Positions 22,111 through 32,063 of a stretch of 64,000 nucleotides of DNA are shown here, piece after piece; positions within the stretch are counted from its first letter, which is position 1, and every line of letters begins with the position of its first letter. Under the pieces are notes generated by a model, which was not told the DNA's origin, made no database searches, and saw nothing but the letters and a program-made list of their open reading frames with translations. A program made the translations under genes and the position numbers. Source of the DNA: Methyloceanibacter sp. wino2 (GTDB lineage: Bacteria > Pseudomonadota > Alphaproteobacteria > Rhizobiales > Methyloligellaceae); the NCBI RefSeq assembly GCF_003071365.1, contig NZ_CP028960.1:992001-1056000 (forward strand), read 5' to 3'.

Positions 22111-23103
22111 ATGACCGGCACGACCCCCGAGACCAAGCAGAATGGCGCCCGGCCCAAACTCACCGTCTATCTCGCGGCGCCGCGCGGCTTTTGCGCGGGC
22201 GTCGACCGCGCTATCCAGATCGTCGAGCTGGCGCTCGAGAAGTATGGCGCCCCTGTCTATGTGCGCCATGCTATCGTTCATAACCGCTATGTGGTCGAAT
22301 CTCTCGAGGCAAAGGGCGCGGTCTTTGTCGAGGAACTCGAGGAGATTCCCGAGTCGGACGCTCCGATCGTTTTCTCCGCGCACGGGGTGCCGAAGTCGGT
22401 CCCTGCCGACGCTCGCAACCGGCACATGTTCGTGTTGGACGCGACCTGTCCCCTCGTCTCAAAAGTGCATATCGAGGCGGAACGGCTGTTCGACCGCGGT
22501 CACGAGATCCTGCTGATCGGGCACGCCGGGCATCCGGAGGTGATCGGCACGATCGGGCAGTTGCCGCCGGGCGCGATCGCCCTGATCGAGACGAACGAAG
22601 ACGCAAACAGCTTCGTCCCGAAAGACCCGTCCAAACTCGCCGTCATTACCCAGACGACCCTGTCGGTGGACGACACGCGCGAGATTCTCACGATCCTGCA
22701 GAACCGGTTCCCGGATATTGTCGTCCCGCGCAAGGACGATATTTGCTACGCGACGACGAACCGGCAGGACGCGGTCAAGCGAATCGCGCCACAGTGCGAC
22801 AGGATGATTGTCGTCGGCTCACCGAATAGCTCGAATTCCATGCGCCTCGTCGAAGTGGCCGAGCGCGCCGGGTGTCCGCGCGCCATGCTTCTGGAACAAG
22901 GCAGCGAGATCGACTGGAGCGAGTTCGAGAATATTCGCAGTCTTGGCGTAACGGCCGGTGCGTCCGCACCGGAGGTCTTAGTCGACAGCATCATCGACGC
23001 CTTCAAGGAACGCTTCGACGTGAGCATCGAGACCGTGACGACCGCCGAGGAGACGATCTCCTTCAAGCTGCCCCGTCCCTTGAGAGATTCGACGGCGGCA
23101 TAG
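22111..23103 (+). CDS. ispH: 4-hydroxy-3-methylbut-2-enyl diphosphate reductase
   Basis: This 330-residue IspH (LytB) is the last step of the MEP isoprenoid pathway, making IPP and DMAPP. The three cluster cysteines are in [24 protein letters not shown] and [11 protein letters not shown]; the catalytic ETNEDAN-like and SAHGVP motifs are also present. The ATG at 22111 has GGAG five bases upstream. Its stop abuts the ATG of thrB. The ispH-thrB-rnhA order is typical of Hyphomicrobiales. Confidence 0.95.
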   Translation: MTGTTPETKQNGARPKLTVYLAAPRGFCAGVDRAIQIVELALEKYGAPVYVRHAIVHNRYVVESLEAKGAVFVEELEEIPESDAPIVFSAHGVPKSVPADARNRHMFVLDATCPLVSKVHIEAERLFDRGHEILLIGHAGHPEVIGTIGQLPPGAIALIETNEDANSFVPKDPSKLAVITQTTLSVDDTREILTILQNRFPDIVVPRKDDICYATTNRQDAVKRIAPQCDRMIVVGSPNSSNSMRLVEVAERAGCPRAMLLEQGSEIDWSEFENIRSLGVTAGASAPEVLVDSIIDAFKERFDVSIETVTTAEETISFKLPRPLRDSTAA

Positions 23104-24072
23104 ATGGCTGTCTACACGGACGTTAGCGATCAAGAGCTCGAAGCCTTCATCGCAAGCTACGACATCGGCGCGCTGACATCGTTCAAGGGCATCGCCGAGG
23201 GCGTCGAGAACACCAACTACCTCGTCCACACGGACGCAGACCCCTTTATCCTGACGCTCTACGAAAAGCGGGTGCGCGCGGAAGACCTGCCGTACTTCCT
23301 GTCGCTGATGGAGCATCTCGCCGCGCGGGGAATTACGTGCCCCTTGCCGGTGCGCGACCGGGAGGGCCGTATCCTGCGCGAACTCGCCGGCCGGCCCGCC
23401 GCGCTGATCAGCTTCCTAGAGGGCGTTTGGATCCGCCGGCCCGATATCGTCCATTGCACCGAGCTCGGGACGGCGCTCGCGAAATTTCATCTGGCTGGCC
23501 TCGATTTTCCGATGCAGCGCGAGAACGACCTGTCCCTGCCGGGCTGGCGTTCGTTGTTCGAGGATGTGCGGGATGCCGCCGATGGCGTCATTCCAGGCCT
23601 GCACGACGCGATCGCGGGCGAGCTCGATGTTCTCGGCGCACAGTGGGACACGAACCTGCCCATGAGCGTGATTCACGCCGACTTGTTTCCCGACAACGTG
23701 TTTTTTCTCGGCGACAAGCTTTCCGGCCTCATCGACTTCTACTTCGCCTGCAACGATATGATGGCGTACGACGTGGCGGTCTGCCTCAATGCCTGGTGCT
23801 TCGAGCCGGACGGTTCGTTCAATGTCACCAAGGCCCGCGCGATGCTGCAGGCCTATGAGCGGGCGCGGCCCCTCACCGACCCGGAATTGGATGCGCTGCC
23901 TTTGCTCGCGCGGGGCGCGGCCCTACGCTTCCTGCTGACCCGCACCTACGATCTCCTGAATACGGACGCCAATGCGCTCGTTAAGACCAAGGACCCGCGC
24001 GAATATTTGAGGAAGCTGCGCTTTCACCAGCGCGTGCAATCCTATCGCGACTACGGGTTGGGCTCGAACTGA
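23104..24072 (+). CDS. thrB: Homoserine kinase (APH-fold type)
   Basis: This 322-residue homoserine kinase is of the aminoglycoside phosphotransferase-like class used by alphaproteobacteria. It phosphorylates homoserine in threonine synthesis. Motifs are GVENTNYLV, the catalytic loop [13 protein letters not shown] and the metal site [10 protein letters not shown]. It starts immediately at the ispH stop (TAGATG), which implies coupling. The next enzyme, thrC, is elsewhere in the window. Confidence 0.93.
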   Translation: MAVYTDVSDQELEAFIASYDIGALTSFKGIAEGVENTNYLVHTDADPFILTLYEKRVRAEDLPYFLSLMEHLAARGITCPLPVRDREGRILRELAGRPAALISFLEGVWIRRPDIVHCTELGTALAKFHLAGLDFPMQRENDLSLPGWRSLFEDVRDAADGVIPGLHDAIAGELDVLGAQWDTNLPMSVIHADLFPDNVFFLGDKLSGLIDFYFACNDMMAYDVAVCLNAWCFEPDGSFNVTKARAMLQAYERARPLTDPELDALPLLARGAALRFLLTRTYDLLNTDANALVKTKDPREYLRKLRFHQRVQSYRDYGLGSN

Positions 24073-24083
24073 GGACGGAGACA

Positions 24084-24530
24084 ATGGCGGGCCGCCCCAA
24101 AGTCGTGATTCACACAGACGGTGCCTGTTCCGGCAATCCGGGACCCGGTGGCTGGGGCGCCATTCTGGAGTCGGGCCCTCATCGCAAAGAGCTCAAGGGC
24201 GGCGCGGCGCAAACCACCAACAACCGCATGGAACTGATGGCGGCCATCGAGGCTCTGGAGGCTCTCAAAGGCCCTTCCGACGTCGAACTCTATACGGACT
24301 CCAACTATCTCCGCGGCGGCATTACCGGCTGGATCAAAGGCTGGAAGCGAAACGGGTGGCGAACCGCCGACAAGAAGCCCGTCAAGAATGTCGAGTTGTG
24401 GCAACGGCTCGAGGAGGCCGAAGCCCCCCACCAGGTCACCTGGCACTGGGTCAAGGGCCACGCCGGACACGACGAGAACGAACGTGCCGACGAACTTGCG
24501 CGCGAAGGCATGGCCCCTTTCCTACGATGA
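24084..24530 (+). CDS. rnhA: Ribonuclease HI
   Basis: This 148-residue RNase HI has the full DEDD catalytic set: [30 protein letters not shown] and NERADELA. It degrades RNA in RNA/DNA hybrids. It is 11 bp after thrB in the same operon. Together with rnhB at 6518, the window carries both RNase H types. Confidence 0.95.
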   Translation: MAGRPKVVIHTDGACSGNPGPGGWGAILESGPHRKELKGGAAQTTNNRMELMAAIEALEALKGPSDVELYTDSNYLRGGITGWIKGWKRNGWRTADKKPVKNVELWQRLEEAEAPHQVTWHWVKGHAGHDENERADELAREGMAPFLR

Positions 24531-24574
24531 CCGCGCAGCGCTGAGCGGGATGCGCGGGTCGCGACGCGTCCGAC

Positions 24575-25060
24575 TCACAGTGCCGCCAGCATCGACTCCG
24601 CGTCCGACACGGTCGCCTCGCTGGTGTTCTCCTCGGTGTTCAGCACTTTGACGGTCCCGTCCTCGACGATCATGGCATAGCGCTTGGAGCGGGTCCCTAG
24701 GCCAACGCCGCTCCCGTCGAAATCCATGCGGATTTTCTTCGTGAACTCTGCGTTGCCGTCCGACAGAACCTTCACCTTGCCGCCCGCCCCTGTCGCCTCG
24801 GCCCAAGCCGCGAGCACGAAGGGATCGTTGACCGCCAGGCAGACCACGTCGTCCACGCCTTTCGCCTTGAAGGCATCGGCGTTCGCAATGAAGCCGGGCA
24901 AATGCTTCAGGTGGCAGGTCGGCGTGAAAGCGCCCGGTACTGCGAACAGCACGACTTTCTTGCCGCCAAAAACATCCTTCGCGCTCATGGTCTGGATCCC
25001 ATCGGGGCCCAATGCGCGGAACGTTGCTTCCGGAAGCGTATCTCCTTCGGCGATTGTCAT
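24575..25060 (-). CDS. Peroxiredoxin (Prx5 type)
   Basis: This 161-residue atypical peroxiredoxin has the peroxidatic cysteine in PGAFTPTCHLKHLPGF, with FDGSGVGLGTRSKRYAM and a C-terminal strand typical of Prx5/type II. It reduces hydrogen peroxide and alkyl peroxides, commonly with glutathione/glutaredoxin. It is convergent with rnhA. Confidence 0.92.
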   Translation of the reverse strand: MTIAEGDTLPEATFRALGPDGIQTMSAKDVFGGKKVVLFAVPGAFTPTCHLKHLPGFIANADAFKAKGVDDVVCLAVNDPFVLAAWAEATGAGGKVKVLSDGNAEFTKKIRMDFDGSGVGLGTRSKRYAMIVEDGTVKVLNTEENTSEATVSDAESMLAAL

Positions 25061-25209
25061 TCGGGTCGTCTCCTTGGCCTGTGATTGTGGTTGGCGGCCA
25101 CCATAACGGCTTGCCCCCTATGCCGACAATCGACTAGCGGAACGCGACGCGCCGGACCTGCGTTACCCCTCACGACCGCCACTACACGAAAAGCCCTCAG
25201 GGAGACCCG

Positions 25210-25395
25210 ATGACACGTCTTGGTATCGTTCTGATTGTAGCAGCCAGCTTTGCGGCCGGCGGGTGTACGACCGGGCAGAAACGCGTGAGCGGCGCGGCCA
25301 TAGGCGGGGTTTTCGGAGCCGCCCTCGCGGGTCCCATCGGCGCGGGCGCAGGTGCCGCAGCCGGCGCGGCAACGGCCCCTGCCCTCACGCGGTAA
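25210..25395 (+). CDS. Small glycine-zipper lipoprotein
   Basis: This 61-residue protein has a signal peptide ending in AAGGC, then a glycine-zipper segment (GAAIGGVFGAALAGPIGAGA). A clear GGGAG ribosome site supports it as a real gene. Such proteins are similar to small envelope lipoproteins of the OsmB/YMGG type. Its role is unknown. Confidence 0.7.
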   Translation: MTRLGIVLIVAASFAAGGCTTGQKRVSGAAIGGVFGAALAGPIGAGAGAAAGAATAPALTR

Positions 25396-25405
25396 GCATG
25401 GCCGG

Positions 25406-26263
25406 CTAAGGCTCGGTGCGGGTGGTCTCGCTCGAGCTCTGATCCGAAACAAGCGTGAATATCAGCGGCTTGCCCTTGATGGCAGCGCCCTCTTCAGCCG
25501 TCGGGAAAACGACGGAAAAGCGTTGCCGTCCGTCCGTGAGCGGTCCAAGCGCCTTTGGGACCGGTACCAGGATTTCCGAGCTCGTGATGAACAGATCGGT
25601 ATGCGTGGCGCCGGGCGCGAAGAGCGCCTCGACCTCCAGCGTGGGCTCATCCCCCTCCAGATAAGCGGTGACGGCCTCAAGGCGCGGGAGCGTGTCCGGG
25701 CCTGCAGGCGCAGGAACGCGCTCCATGGCCTGTTCGATGAGGCGCGCATCGCCCTTGCCGAGGTCGGCAGGCAGGTCCGCCCTGAGGTCGACGGAATTGG
25801 GGATGCAGAGATCCTTGCACAGGCCGTAGTCGAAGGTCAGCGAGAGCTGGACGGGCTTGTCGGCCTGTTCAGGGGTCACCCTGACGGGAAAGACGACCTC
25901 GTCGTCGTAGCCGATCGCGGTCCCGTTCGCGTCGGCGAAGCGATGCGGGACAGGATAGAAAACCTCGATGCTTTTGACGTTCTTCGACCCGGACCAATCG
26001 AAGCTCGGCGGCACGCCGGAGTCACCCGGATTGCGCCAATAGGTCTTCCAGCCCTGCTCCATTCTAAGTTGCACACCGGCATAACGGGAGGGCTTGCCGT
26101 CCTCGTCCACAAGGCCGCTGACCAAGCGAACCTTGGATTTGCCTTGGCCGGACCAGGCAGACTGGCCGGAGGAGGCTGCAAGGCTGACGCCGGCGAGACC
26201 GGCCCAACACAACAAGGCGCCCAGGACGGCGAGCGTCGGCCGGCGGATCGATCCGTGTCTCAT
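25406..26263 (-). CDS. DsbD N-terminal-domain-like periplasmic protein
   Basis: This 285-residue exported protein (signal peptide VLGALLCWAGLAGVSLA) resembles the immunoglobulin-like alpha domain of DsbD (pfam DsbC/DsbD_N type). Motifs are LRMEQGWKTYWRNPGDSGVPP, and the redox pair in YGLCKDLCIP. It lacks the membrane and thioredoxin parts of DsbD, so it would need a separate partner. The ATG at 26263 was chosen; GTG 26266 and ATG 26278 are alternatives. Confidence 0.8.
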   Translation of the reverse strand: MRHGSIRRPTLAVLGALLCWAGLAGVSLAASSGQSAWSGQGKSKVRLVSGLVDEDGKPSRYAGVQLRMEQGWKTYWRNPGDSGVPPSFDWSGSKNVKSIEVFYPVPHRFADANGTAIGYDDEVVFPVRVTPEQADKPVQLSLTFDYGLCKDLCIPNSVDLRADLPADLGKGDARLIEQAMERVPAPAGPDTLPRLEAVTAYLEGDEPTLEVEALFAPGATHTDLFITSSEILVPVPKALGPLTDGRQRFSVVFPTAEEGAAIKGKPLIFTLVSDQSSSETTRTEP

Positions 26264-26421
26264 CACTAAGTCCAACATCGCTTGCGGAATCTACTCGCAG
26301 ATGTCTACCCAAGCGAGCTTGACCAAGACCTTAAGGATTCACTGTTTTGTGACCGGTGCGACGAGAGTGCACGACCCTGCCTTATTTGGCTCCGCCCTCT
26401 TCCCTGAAACGGGAACTGCTG

Positions 26422-26434
26422 TAGCATGATGCTA
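26422..26434. promoter_or_regulatory. 13-bp palindrome abutting the yqgE start codon
   Basis: TAGCAT-G-ATGCTA is perfectly symmetric and its last base is the A of the yqgE ATG. It could be an operator or could hide the ribosome site, since no Shine-Dalgarno is visible. Confidence 0.35.
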
Positions 26435-27039
26435 TGGACCCAGACTTTCACTCCGATGAGGAAGGCTATCTCGACGGCCAGCTTTTACTTGCGATGCCGT
26501 CGATGGGAGACCCCCGCTTCTCCCGCTCGGTGATCTATATCTGCGCACACTCATCGGAAGGCGCCATGGGCATCGTCATCAATCAGAGGGCGCCCAATAT
26601 CAGTTTCGCGGAACTGCTGGAGCAGCTGAAAATCGTCCCCACCGAGGAACGCATCTCCCTGCCCTCTGCGCTGAACGCCATGGATGTCCATCTGGGAGGG
26701 CCCGTCGAAACCGGGCGCGGGTTCGTCCTCCACAGCGCCGACTATTTCAAGGCCGAGAGCACGCTCCCGATCAACGACAGCGTATGCCTGACTGCCACGA
26801 TCGACATCCTGCGCGATATCGCCAAGGGCAGCGGCCCGGCAAAGGCCCTGCTCGCCTTGGGCTATGCGGGCTGGGCGCCGGGTCAGCTCGAGGACGAGAT
26901 TCAATCCAATGGCTGGCTCAACTGTCCGGCGGACCCCGAAGTGGTTTTCGATCCGGCGGTCGACCGAAAATACAATCGGGCGCTCGACATCCTCGGCGTC
27001 GACCCCAGCCACCTCGTGAGCGACTCCGGCCACGCCTAG
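26434..27039 (+). CDS. yqgE: YqgE/AlgH family protein (DUF179)
   Basis: This 201-residue DUF179 protein has motifs [63 protein letters not shown] and NGWL. Members have an alpha/beta fold; the AlgH member is linked to alginate regulation in Pseudomonas, but the biochemical role is unknown. It is divergent from the DsbD-N-like gene. Confidence 0.9.
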   Translation: MDPDFHSDEEGYLDGQLLLAMPSMGDPRFSRSVIYICAHSSEGAMGIVINQRAPNISFAELLEQLKIVPTEERISLPSALNAMDVHLGGPVETGRGFVLHSADYFKAESTLPINDSVCLTATIDILRDIAKGSGPAKALLALGYAGWAPGQLEDEIQSNGWLNCPADPEVVFDPAVDRKYNRALDILGVDPSHLVSDSGHA

Positions 27040-27081
27040 TCGTCGCGACTCCCTCAACAGTCTTTTCGATTAGGTCTTGGG

Positions 27082-30000
27082 CTAGGCCTGAGCCGTTGAC
27101 GGCCCCGGCAGGCTCGGCAGGTCGCCTTGGTTCTGCACCTCGACGTCGAGGCTGGACGGCGCGCGTTCGGCTTGCGCCCGCTCGCGCTCTTTGCGGCGCC
27201 GGTGATTGGCGAGCGCGTTGAGTAGCGCGCCAACATCCCGCGCCGACATTGGTTCGCCGTAGTAGAAGCCCTGTCCGAACTCACAGCCGATCGAGCGTAG
27301 ATAGTTCGCATCGGCCTGGGTCTCGACCCCTTCGGCGACCACTTCCTTCCCGAGCTCGTGCGCGAGCGTCACGACCGAGCGCAGGATCAGCGGCGTCTGC
27401 TCGTTGTCCGAGTTGTCGTGTACGAGCGACTTGTCGACCTTGATGATGTCGAATGGGAAGCGGTGCAGATAGCTGAGCGAGCTGTAGCCCGTGCCGAAAT
27501 CGTCCAAGGCGAGGCTCGCCCCATAAGTCTTGAGCCAGGTGAGAATCTCGACGGCGCGCTCGGGGTTCTCCATCACCAGTGACTCGGTGACTTCAAGCTT
27601 GAGCGTTCCGCGCGCCACCTGCTCGCGCGCGAGAAGCAACCTGATCTCCTGCACCATGTCCTGGCGGAAGAGCTGCCGGCTCGAGACGTTGACGCTGACG
27701 AACAGCGGATCGCGGTCGCGCGGCAGGACGCGATGCCATGTGGCCGCCTCGTCCAAGGCTTGGCTGAGCACGTAGCTGCCGAGCTCGACAATGAGCCCCG
27801 ACTCTTCCGCAAGCGGAATGAAGTCCTGCGGGGACAGGCGGCCACGGGTCGGATGATCCCAGCGCATCAAAGCTTCGAAGCCGGCGAGCTGGTTCGAGGC
27901 CAAGCGTGTGATCGGCTGATAGAGCACCGAAATCTGCTGGCGCTGAAGCGCCATACGCAGCTCGCTCTCGAGCGGAAGACGGTTCTCCTCCTCCGTGCGC
28001 ATGGCCGGATTGAAGATCTCGATGCGATCCGCGCCGCGGCGCTTGGCGCGCAGCATCGCCAACTCGCCGTCACGCAGCATCTCTTGTGCATTCGCCTGCG
28101 AGCCGTCGTGAACCACGATGCCGATCGAGGCGGTGAGGATGATCTCCTTGGTGCTGATCTTCATCGGCGTGCGGAGCGCTCGGCGCACCCGCTCCGCCAA
28201 GGTCGCGACGTGATGCGGATCGCTGTCCGATATCAGCATGATTGCGAACTGATCACCGCCGAGACGCGCAAGTGTGTCTTGCGGATTGAGATGGCGAGAG
28301 AGCCGGCGCCCGAGCGTCAAGAGCATCGAGTCCCCGATCACGAGGCCGAAGCTCTTGTTGACGTTCTTGAAACGGTCGATGTCGATGAAAAGGATCGTCG
28401 GTCGGTTCGACTGTCCTTCGGCCGCACGGGTGATGGCACCATCCAGCCGATCCATGAGGAGCTGGCGATTGGGAAGGCCCGTCAGGCTGTCATGCACGGC
28501 GTCATGCATGAGGCGCTCATGGGAGCGCTTCAGATTGGTCACGTCGCGCAACAAGCCGACGCAGCGCAGAAGGCGGACGTTCTCGTTTGGAGCCGCCTGA
28601 GCGTTGAGCTCGTACCAAAGATACGTCCCATCGTGACGGCGCAGACGGAAGTCCGTCTGGAAGTCGCCGCCCTTCTTTTCCTGCAAGGACTGCATGAGCA
28701 GCCGGAAGCGCTCCCGGTCCGAGGCATGCATATGCTTCAGGAACTCGCTTACGGACACGTTGAGCGCCCCGGGCTCCAGCCCGAGTTCCGCTTCGACTTC
28801 GTGGCCCACGGTGATGAGATCGCGACCCGCGTGCCATTGGAACACGTGGGTGCCGGATCCATCGACGGCCAGAGACTTCATCTGCACGAGACTGGGCGGC
28901 CCCAGGCTCATCGCCGACCCGCCTGTGTGGAATGCGAACTGGGTAACGGTGAAGCCGAGCAACACCAAGATCAGTACGAGGCCCGCGATGAGGCTCGACC
29001 CGACGACCTCGCCGGAGAGCTTGCCCGTGACGATCATCGAGGCGCCCAAGAGCCACACGATCAGCAGCATCCAACTCGGGATCAACGAGAGCGCCCTGTC
29101 CTGGCCGCGAAGCGCGAAATAGGCGATGAGTACGGTTCCGACGCCCGCGATGATAATGGTCGAAGCGCGCGCGAGCCCGGCGGCCGTCTGCGGATCGACG
29201 ATCGCGACGACGATCAGGATGAACTGCGCCGCGATCCAGACCCAGAACACGCTGCGGATCCACACGTGCCAGAGACCGATGCGCAAGAAGGTATAGAGAA
29301 ACAGCGCCAAGCTTGCGGCAAGGCCGGCTTCCGCCGCCGCGCGGTAGGTGGCCGTGCGGTCGGGGCCGACCGGGAACAGCTTGTTCCAGAAGCCGAAATC
29401 GACGCAGAAGTAGACCAGGGCCGCCCAGGCGACGAGCGCGGTGGCCGGGAAGATCGCGCGGTGGTTGGCGGCGAAGATCGCCGTCAGGAAGATCGCCAGC
29501 AGACCCGTGATGCCAAGAAGCACGCCCTTGAACAGCATGCTGTCCTGCTGTTTGGCCTGGTAGAATTTCGGGGTCCACAGGGTGAGCTGCGGCACCTTCG
29601 AGGACGCCAGCTCCGCCGCGTAGGTTACGGTTTGCCCGGGCTCCAAGGTCAGCCGGAACATGTCGGCGCGGTCGCTTTGCAGGGACTCCGGCCGGAAGCC
29701 GAGTGAGGGCGTAACGGCCGTGATGCGGGGCGCGTCTAGTTCGGGGCGGAACACGCCGGAATTCGCGAGCGTATAGCGCGGGGCCACAAGCCAGCGCACG
29801 ATGCGGCTGTCCGTCGGGTTCGACAGCGCAAACACCAGCCAGCTGGGATCGGTGCCGGGGGTCGAGGCCGAAACCGCCATACGGCCGATATAGCCATCGG
29901 GTCCGGGCGCCGTTTCGATCTGCAGCCGGTCTCCCCGCCCCTCGTAGAGCTCGCCTTTTGTGGTGATCTCCATCTTCGCGGCGTCGGGGTCCACGGCGAG

Positions 30001-30168
30001 GGCTTCGATCGCGTTGGCCACACCCGCAAGCGGCGGACAGAACTGCAACAGGGCCAGCAGAAGCCCGTAGGCGAGCACAAGCGCTCCGACCCGGCGCTGC
30101 CGCCGGGAGTCGGAGTGTCTTGGCACGGCGCGATGGGCGCTCACCGAGCCATGTGGGGCCACACTCAC
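27082..30168 (-). CDS. Membrane 7TM-PAS-GGDQF-EAL protein, probable c-di-GMP phosphodiesterase
   Basis: This 1028-residue sensor has an N-terminal membrane-targeting helix, a periplasmic region (about 55-205), a block of about seven helices (212-415), a PAS domain (about 440-548), a GGDEF domain (about 555-720) and an EAL domain (about 735-1000). The GGDEF signature is GGDQF (residues 637-641), losing the metal-binding Glu, and the RxxD inhibitory site is absent. The EAL side looks complete: EAL, SVNVSS, LEVTES, DDFGTGYSS, KVDKS, AEGVET and QGF. This predicts c-di-GMP hydrolysis, with the GGDQF domain perhaps only sensing GTP. The GTG start overlaps the GNAT stop (GTGA). Confidence 0.88.
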   Translation of the reverse strand: MSVAPHGSVSAHRAVPRHSDSRRQRRVGALVLAYGLLLALLQFCPPLAGVANAIEALAVDPDAAKMEITTKGELYEGRGDRLQIETAPGPDGYIGRMAVSASTPGTDPSWLVFALSNPTDSRIVRWLVAPRYTLANSGVFRPELDAPRITAVTPSLGFRPESLQSDRADMFRLTLEPGQTVTYAAELASSKVPQLTLWTPKFYQAKQQDSMLFKGVLLGITGLLAIFLTAIFAANHRAIFPATALVAWAALVYFCVDFGFWNKLFPVGPDRTATYRAAAEAGLAASLALFLYTFLRIGLWHVWIRSVFWVWIAAQFILIVVAIVDPQTAAGLARASTIIIAGVGTVLIAYFALRGQDRALSLIPSWMLLIVWLLGASMIVTGKLSGEVVGSSLIAGLVLILVLLGFTVTQFAFHTGGSAMSLGPPSLVQMKSLAVDGSGTHVFQWHAGRDLITVGHEVEAELGLEPGALNVSVSEFLKHMHASDRERFRLLMQSLQEKKGGDFQTDFRLRRHDGTYLWYELNAQAAPNENVRLLRCVGLLRDVTNLKRSHERLMHDAVHDSLTGLPNRQLLMDRLDGAITRAAEGQSNRPTILFIDIDRFKNVNKSFGLVIGDSMLLTLGRRLSRHLNPQDTLARLGGDQFAIMLISDSDPHHVATLAERVRRALRTPMKISTKEIILTASIGIVVHDGSQANAQEMLRDGELAMLRAKRRGADRIEIFNPAMRTEEENRLPLESELRMALQRQQISVLYQPITRLASNQLAGFEALMRWDHPTRGRLSPQDFIPLAEESGLIVELGSYVLSQALDEAATWHRVLPRDRDPLFVSVNVSSRQLFRQDMVQEIRLLLAREQVARGTLKLEVTESLVMENPERAVEILTWLKTYGASLALDDFGTGYSSLSYLHRFPFDIIKVDKSLVHDNSDNEQTPLILRSVVTLAHELGKEVVAEGVETQADANYLRSIGCEFGQGFYYGEPMSARDVGALLNALANHRRRKERERAQAERAPSSLDVEVQNQGDLPSLPGPSTAQA

Positions 30169-30767
30169 CCTCCGTTCCCCGGTACGCGCTGATCCGTTTC
30201 CAGAAGCGCATAAAGCAGATGGTCGCGCCAGTCGCCGTTGATGCGCAGATATCGGCGCGCGAGCCCTTCCTTCTTGAACCCGACCCGCTCCAGAAGCCGC
30301 ATCGACGCGGTGTTCGTCGGCAGACAGGCTGCTTCGAGCCTGTGCAGCTCAAGCGAGTCGAATACGAAGGGTACGACCGCGCGAACCGCGGCGGTTATGT
30401 ATCCTTGCCGCGCGTATGCCTCGCCGACCCAATAGCCAAGCGTACACGACTGCGTCACGCCGCGCCGGACATTGCACAAGGTGATCCCTCCCACGAGAGC
30501 CGTGGACTGTGCATCGTAGACGAACAAGGCGTAGCCCATGTCCTCACGCATATCGCGCAGATAATGGCGGATACGGCGGCGGAAGGAGGCTCTGGAGAGT
30601 TCGTCCGGCGCCCAGAGAGGCTCCCACGGGACGAGGAAATCCTGGCTTGCGGCGCGGAGTTCCGCCCATGCCGGATAGTCCGACATTTGAGGCGCGCGCA
30701 GCAACACCCGATCGGTCTCGAGAACCGGACCGAAATCCCCTGGGGTTGCAGCTCGCAGCAAGGCCAT
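30165..30767 (-). CDS. GNAT N-acetyltransferase, RimJ/RimL type
   Basis: This 200-residue GNAT acetyltransferase has a RimJ-like fold. LGYWVGEAYARQGYITAAV is the acetyl-CoA binding motif A, and HRLEAACLPTNTASMRLLERVGF is the C-terminal part. It probably acetylates the N-terminus of a ribosomal or other protein; the target is not predictable. It follows the M16 peptidase by 15 bp and is translationally coupled to the c-di-GMP gene. Confidence 0.87.
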   Translation of the reverse strand: MALLRAATPGDFGPVLETDRVLLRAPQMSDYPAWAELRAASQDFLVPWEPLWAPDELSRASFRRRIRHYLRDMREDMGYALFVYDAQSTALVGGITLCNVRRGVTQSCTLGYWVGEAYARQGYITAAVRAVVPFVFDSLELHRLEAACLPTNTASMRLLERVGFKKEGLARRYLRINGDWRDHLLYALLETDQRVPGNGG

Positions 30768-30782
30768 ACGTCAACACCCTCT

Positions 30783-32063
30783 TCAGGCGGCTCGGCTCGC
30801 CGGCACGATAAACTTGTCGGCCACGGCTTCGAATCGTCCAAGATTAGCAACGGGCCCCACAGTCGCAAGACTGAGAGGCGTGCCCAAAATCCTCTGCAGC
30901 AAGGCCTGCAGGTCCGCGGTACCGACGGCCTCGATCCGCTCGACGAGTTCGGTGGTCGGCAATACGCGTCCGCAGAACAGGACGTGGCGCGCCAGTTGTT
31001 CGGCCCGCGCGCTCGAACTCTCAAGCGCCGCCAAGAGCCCCATCTTCATCTGGGCTTTCACGCGTCCGAGCTCGGCCTCGGCGAAGCCGGCATTCGCCGC
31101 CCGGTCCAACTCGTCGCGAATGACGGAAAACAGCTCGTGGGATTTCTCAGGGGCGCCGGCCGCGTGAATGACAAACATGCCGCTGTCGGTCAGACCCGTC
31201 GAAAAGGCGTAGACAGAGTAGCAAAGCCCGCGCCGCTCCCGGACTTCCTGGAAGAGCCGAGAGGACATGCCGCCGCCGAGCGCGCCGGCCAGGATCTGCG
31301 CGGTGAAATAGTCGGGCTGGTGATAGGCGGGCGCTTCCAACCCAATCATCAGATGCGTCTGCTCGAACGGTTTGTCCGACTGACGCCGGCCGCCGCGATA
31401 GATCGCCTCCTGAGGGGTCGGGGTGCCGTCGGAGGGCAAGCCGGACAGCCGGCGCTCGGCTTCCGCCACAAGCGCCTCGTGATCGACCGCACCCGCGGCC
31501 GCCAGAACCATGTTCGGCCCATGATAGTGCGTGGCGAGATAGGACCCGAGATGGTCCCGCTCGAAGGCACAGACGCTGTCCGCCGTGCCGAGAATGGGGC
31601 GCCCCACGGGCTGATCGGGAAATGCGGCTTCCGACACGAAGTCGTAGACGATGTCGTCGGGCGAATCCGAACTTGCGGCGATCTCCTGGAGAATGACGTC
31701 GCGCTCGCGCGTGAGTTCGCCGCCGTCGAAGCACGGTTCCAAGATGATGTCGCTCAGGATGTCCAATGCGAGCGGCAAATCCTTCGGGAATGCGCGTGCA
31801 TAGTACCCGGTCGAATCGACTGAAGTTGCCGCGTTCAGGTCGCCGCCGACCGACTCGATCTCCTCGACGATCTCACGCGCCGTCCGCCGCTTGGTTCCCT
31901 TGAAAGCCATGTGCTCCAGGAAATGCGCGACGCCGTGCTCCATCAGTTGTTCGGAGCGGCTGCCCGCACCGACCCAGATGCCGAGCGACACGGTCTCTAC
32001 TTCGGGCATGGTGTGGCTGACAATAGTCAGTCCGTTGCTCAGGGTGGACCGTGTGACGCTCAC
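30783..32063 (-). CDS. M16 family zinc peptidase (processing-peptidase-like)
   Basis: This 426-residue M16B peptidase has the inverted zinc motif HxxEH (HFLEH in GVAHFLEHMAFKGT) with the downstream glutamate in the ELTRERDVILQEIA region, followed by the second non-catalytic-like half (SSRLFQEVRERRGLCYSVYAF). It is related to mitochondrial processing peptidase. GTG start at 32063 overlaps the thrC stop (GTGA). No signal peptide is seen. Confidence 0.92.
   Translation of the reverse strand: MSVTRSTLSNGLTIVSHTMPEVETVSLGIWVGAGSRSEQLMEHGVAHFLEHMAFKGTKRRTAREIVEEIESVGGDLNAATSVDSTGYYARAFPKDLPLALDILSDIILEPCFDGGELTRERDVILQEIAASSDSPDDIVYDFVSEAAFPDQPVGRPILGTADSVCAFERDHLGSYLATHYHGPNMVLAAAGAVDHEALVAEAERRLSGLPSDGTPTPQEAIYRGGRRQSDKPFEQTHLMIGLEAPAYHQPDYFTAQILAGALGGGMSSRLFQEVRERRGLCYSVYAFSTGLTDSGMFVIHAAGAPEKSHELFSVIRDELDRAANAGFAEAELGRVKAQMKMGLLAALESSSARAEQLARHVLFCGRVLPTTELVERIEAVGTADLQALLQRILGTPLSLATVGPVANLGRFEAVADKFIVPASRAA

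Noticed and set aside
27733-29706. Open frame of 657 codons opposite the GGDQF-EAL gene
   Set aside because: No recognisable domain, and the antisense gene has full domain signatures.
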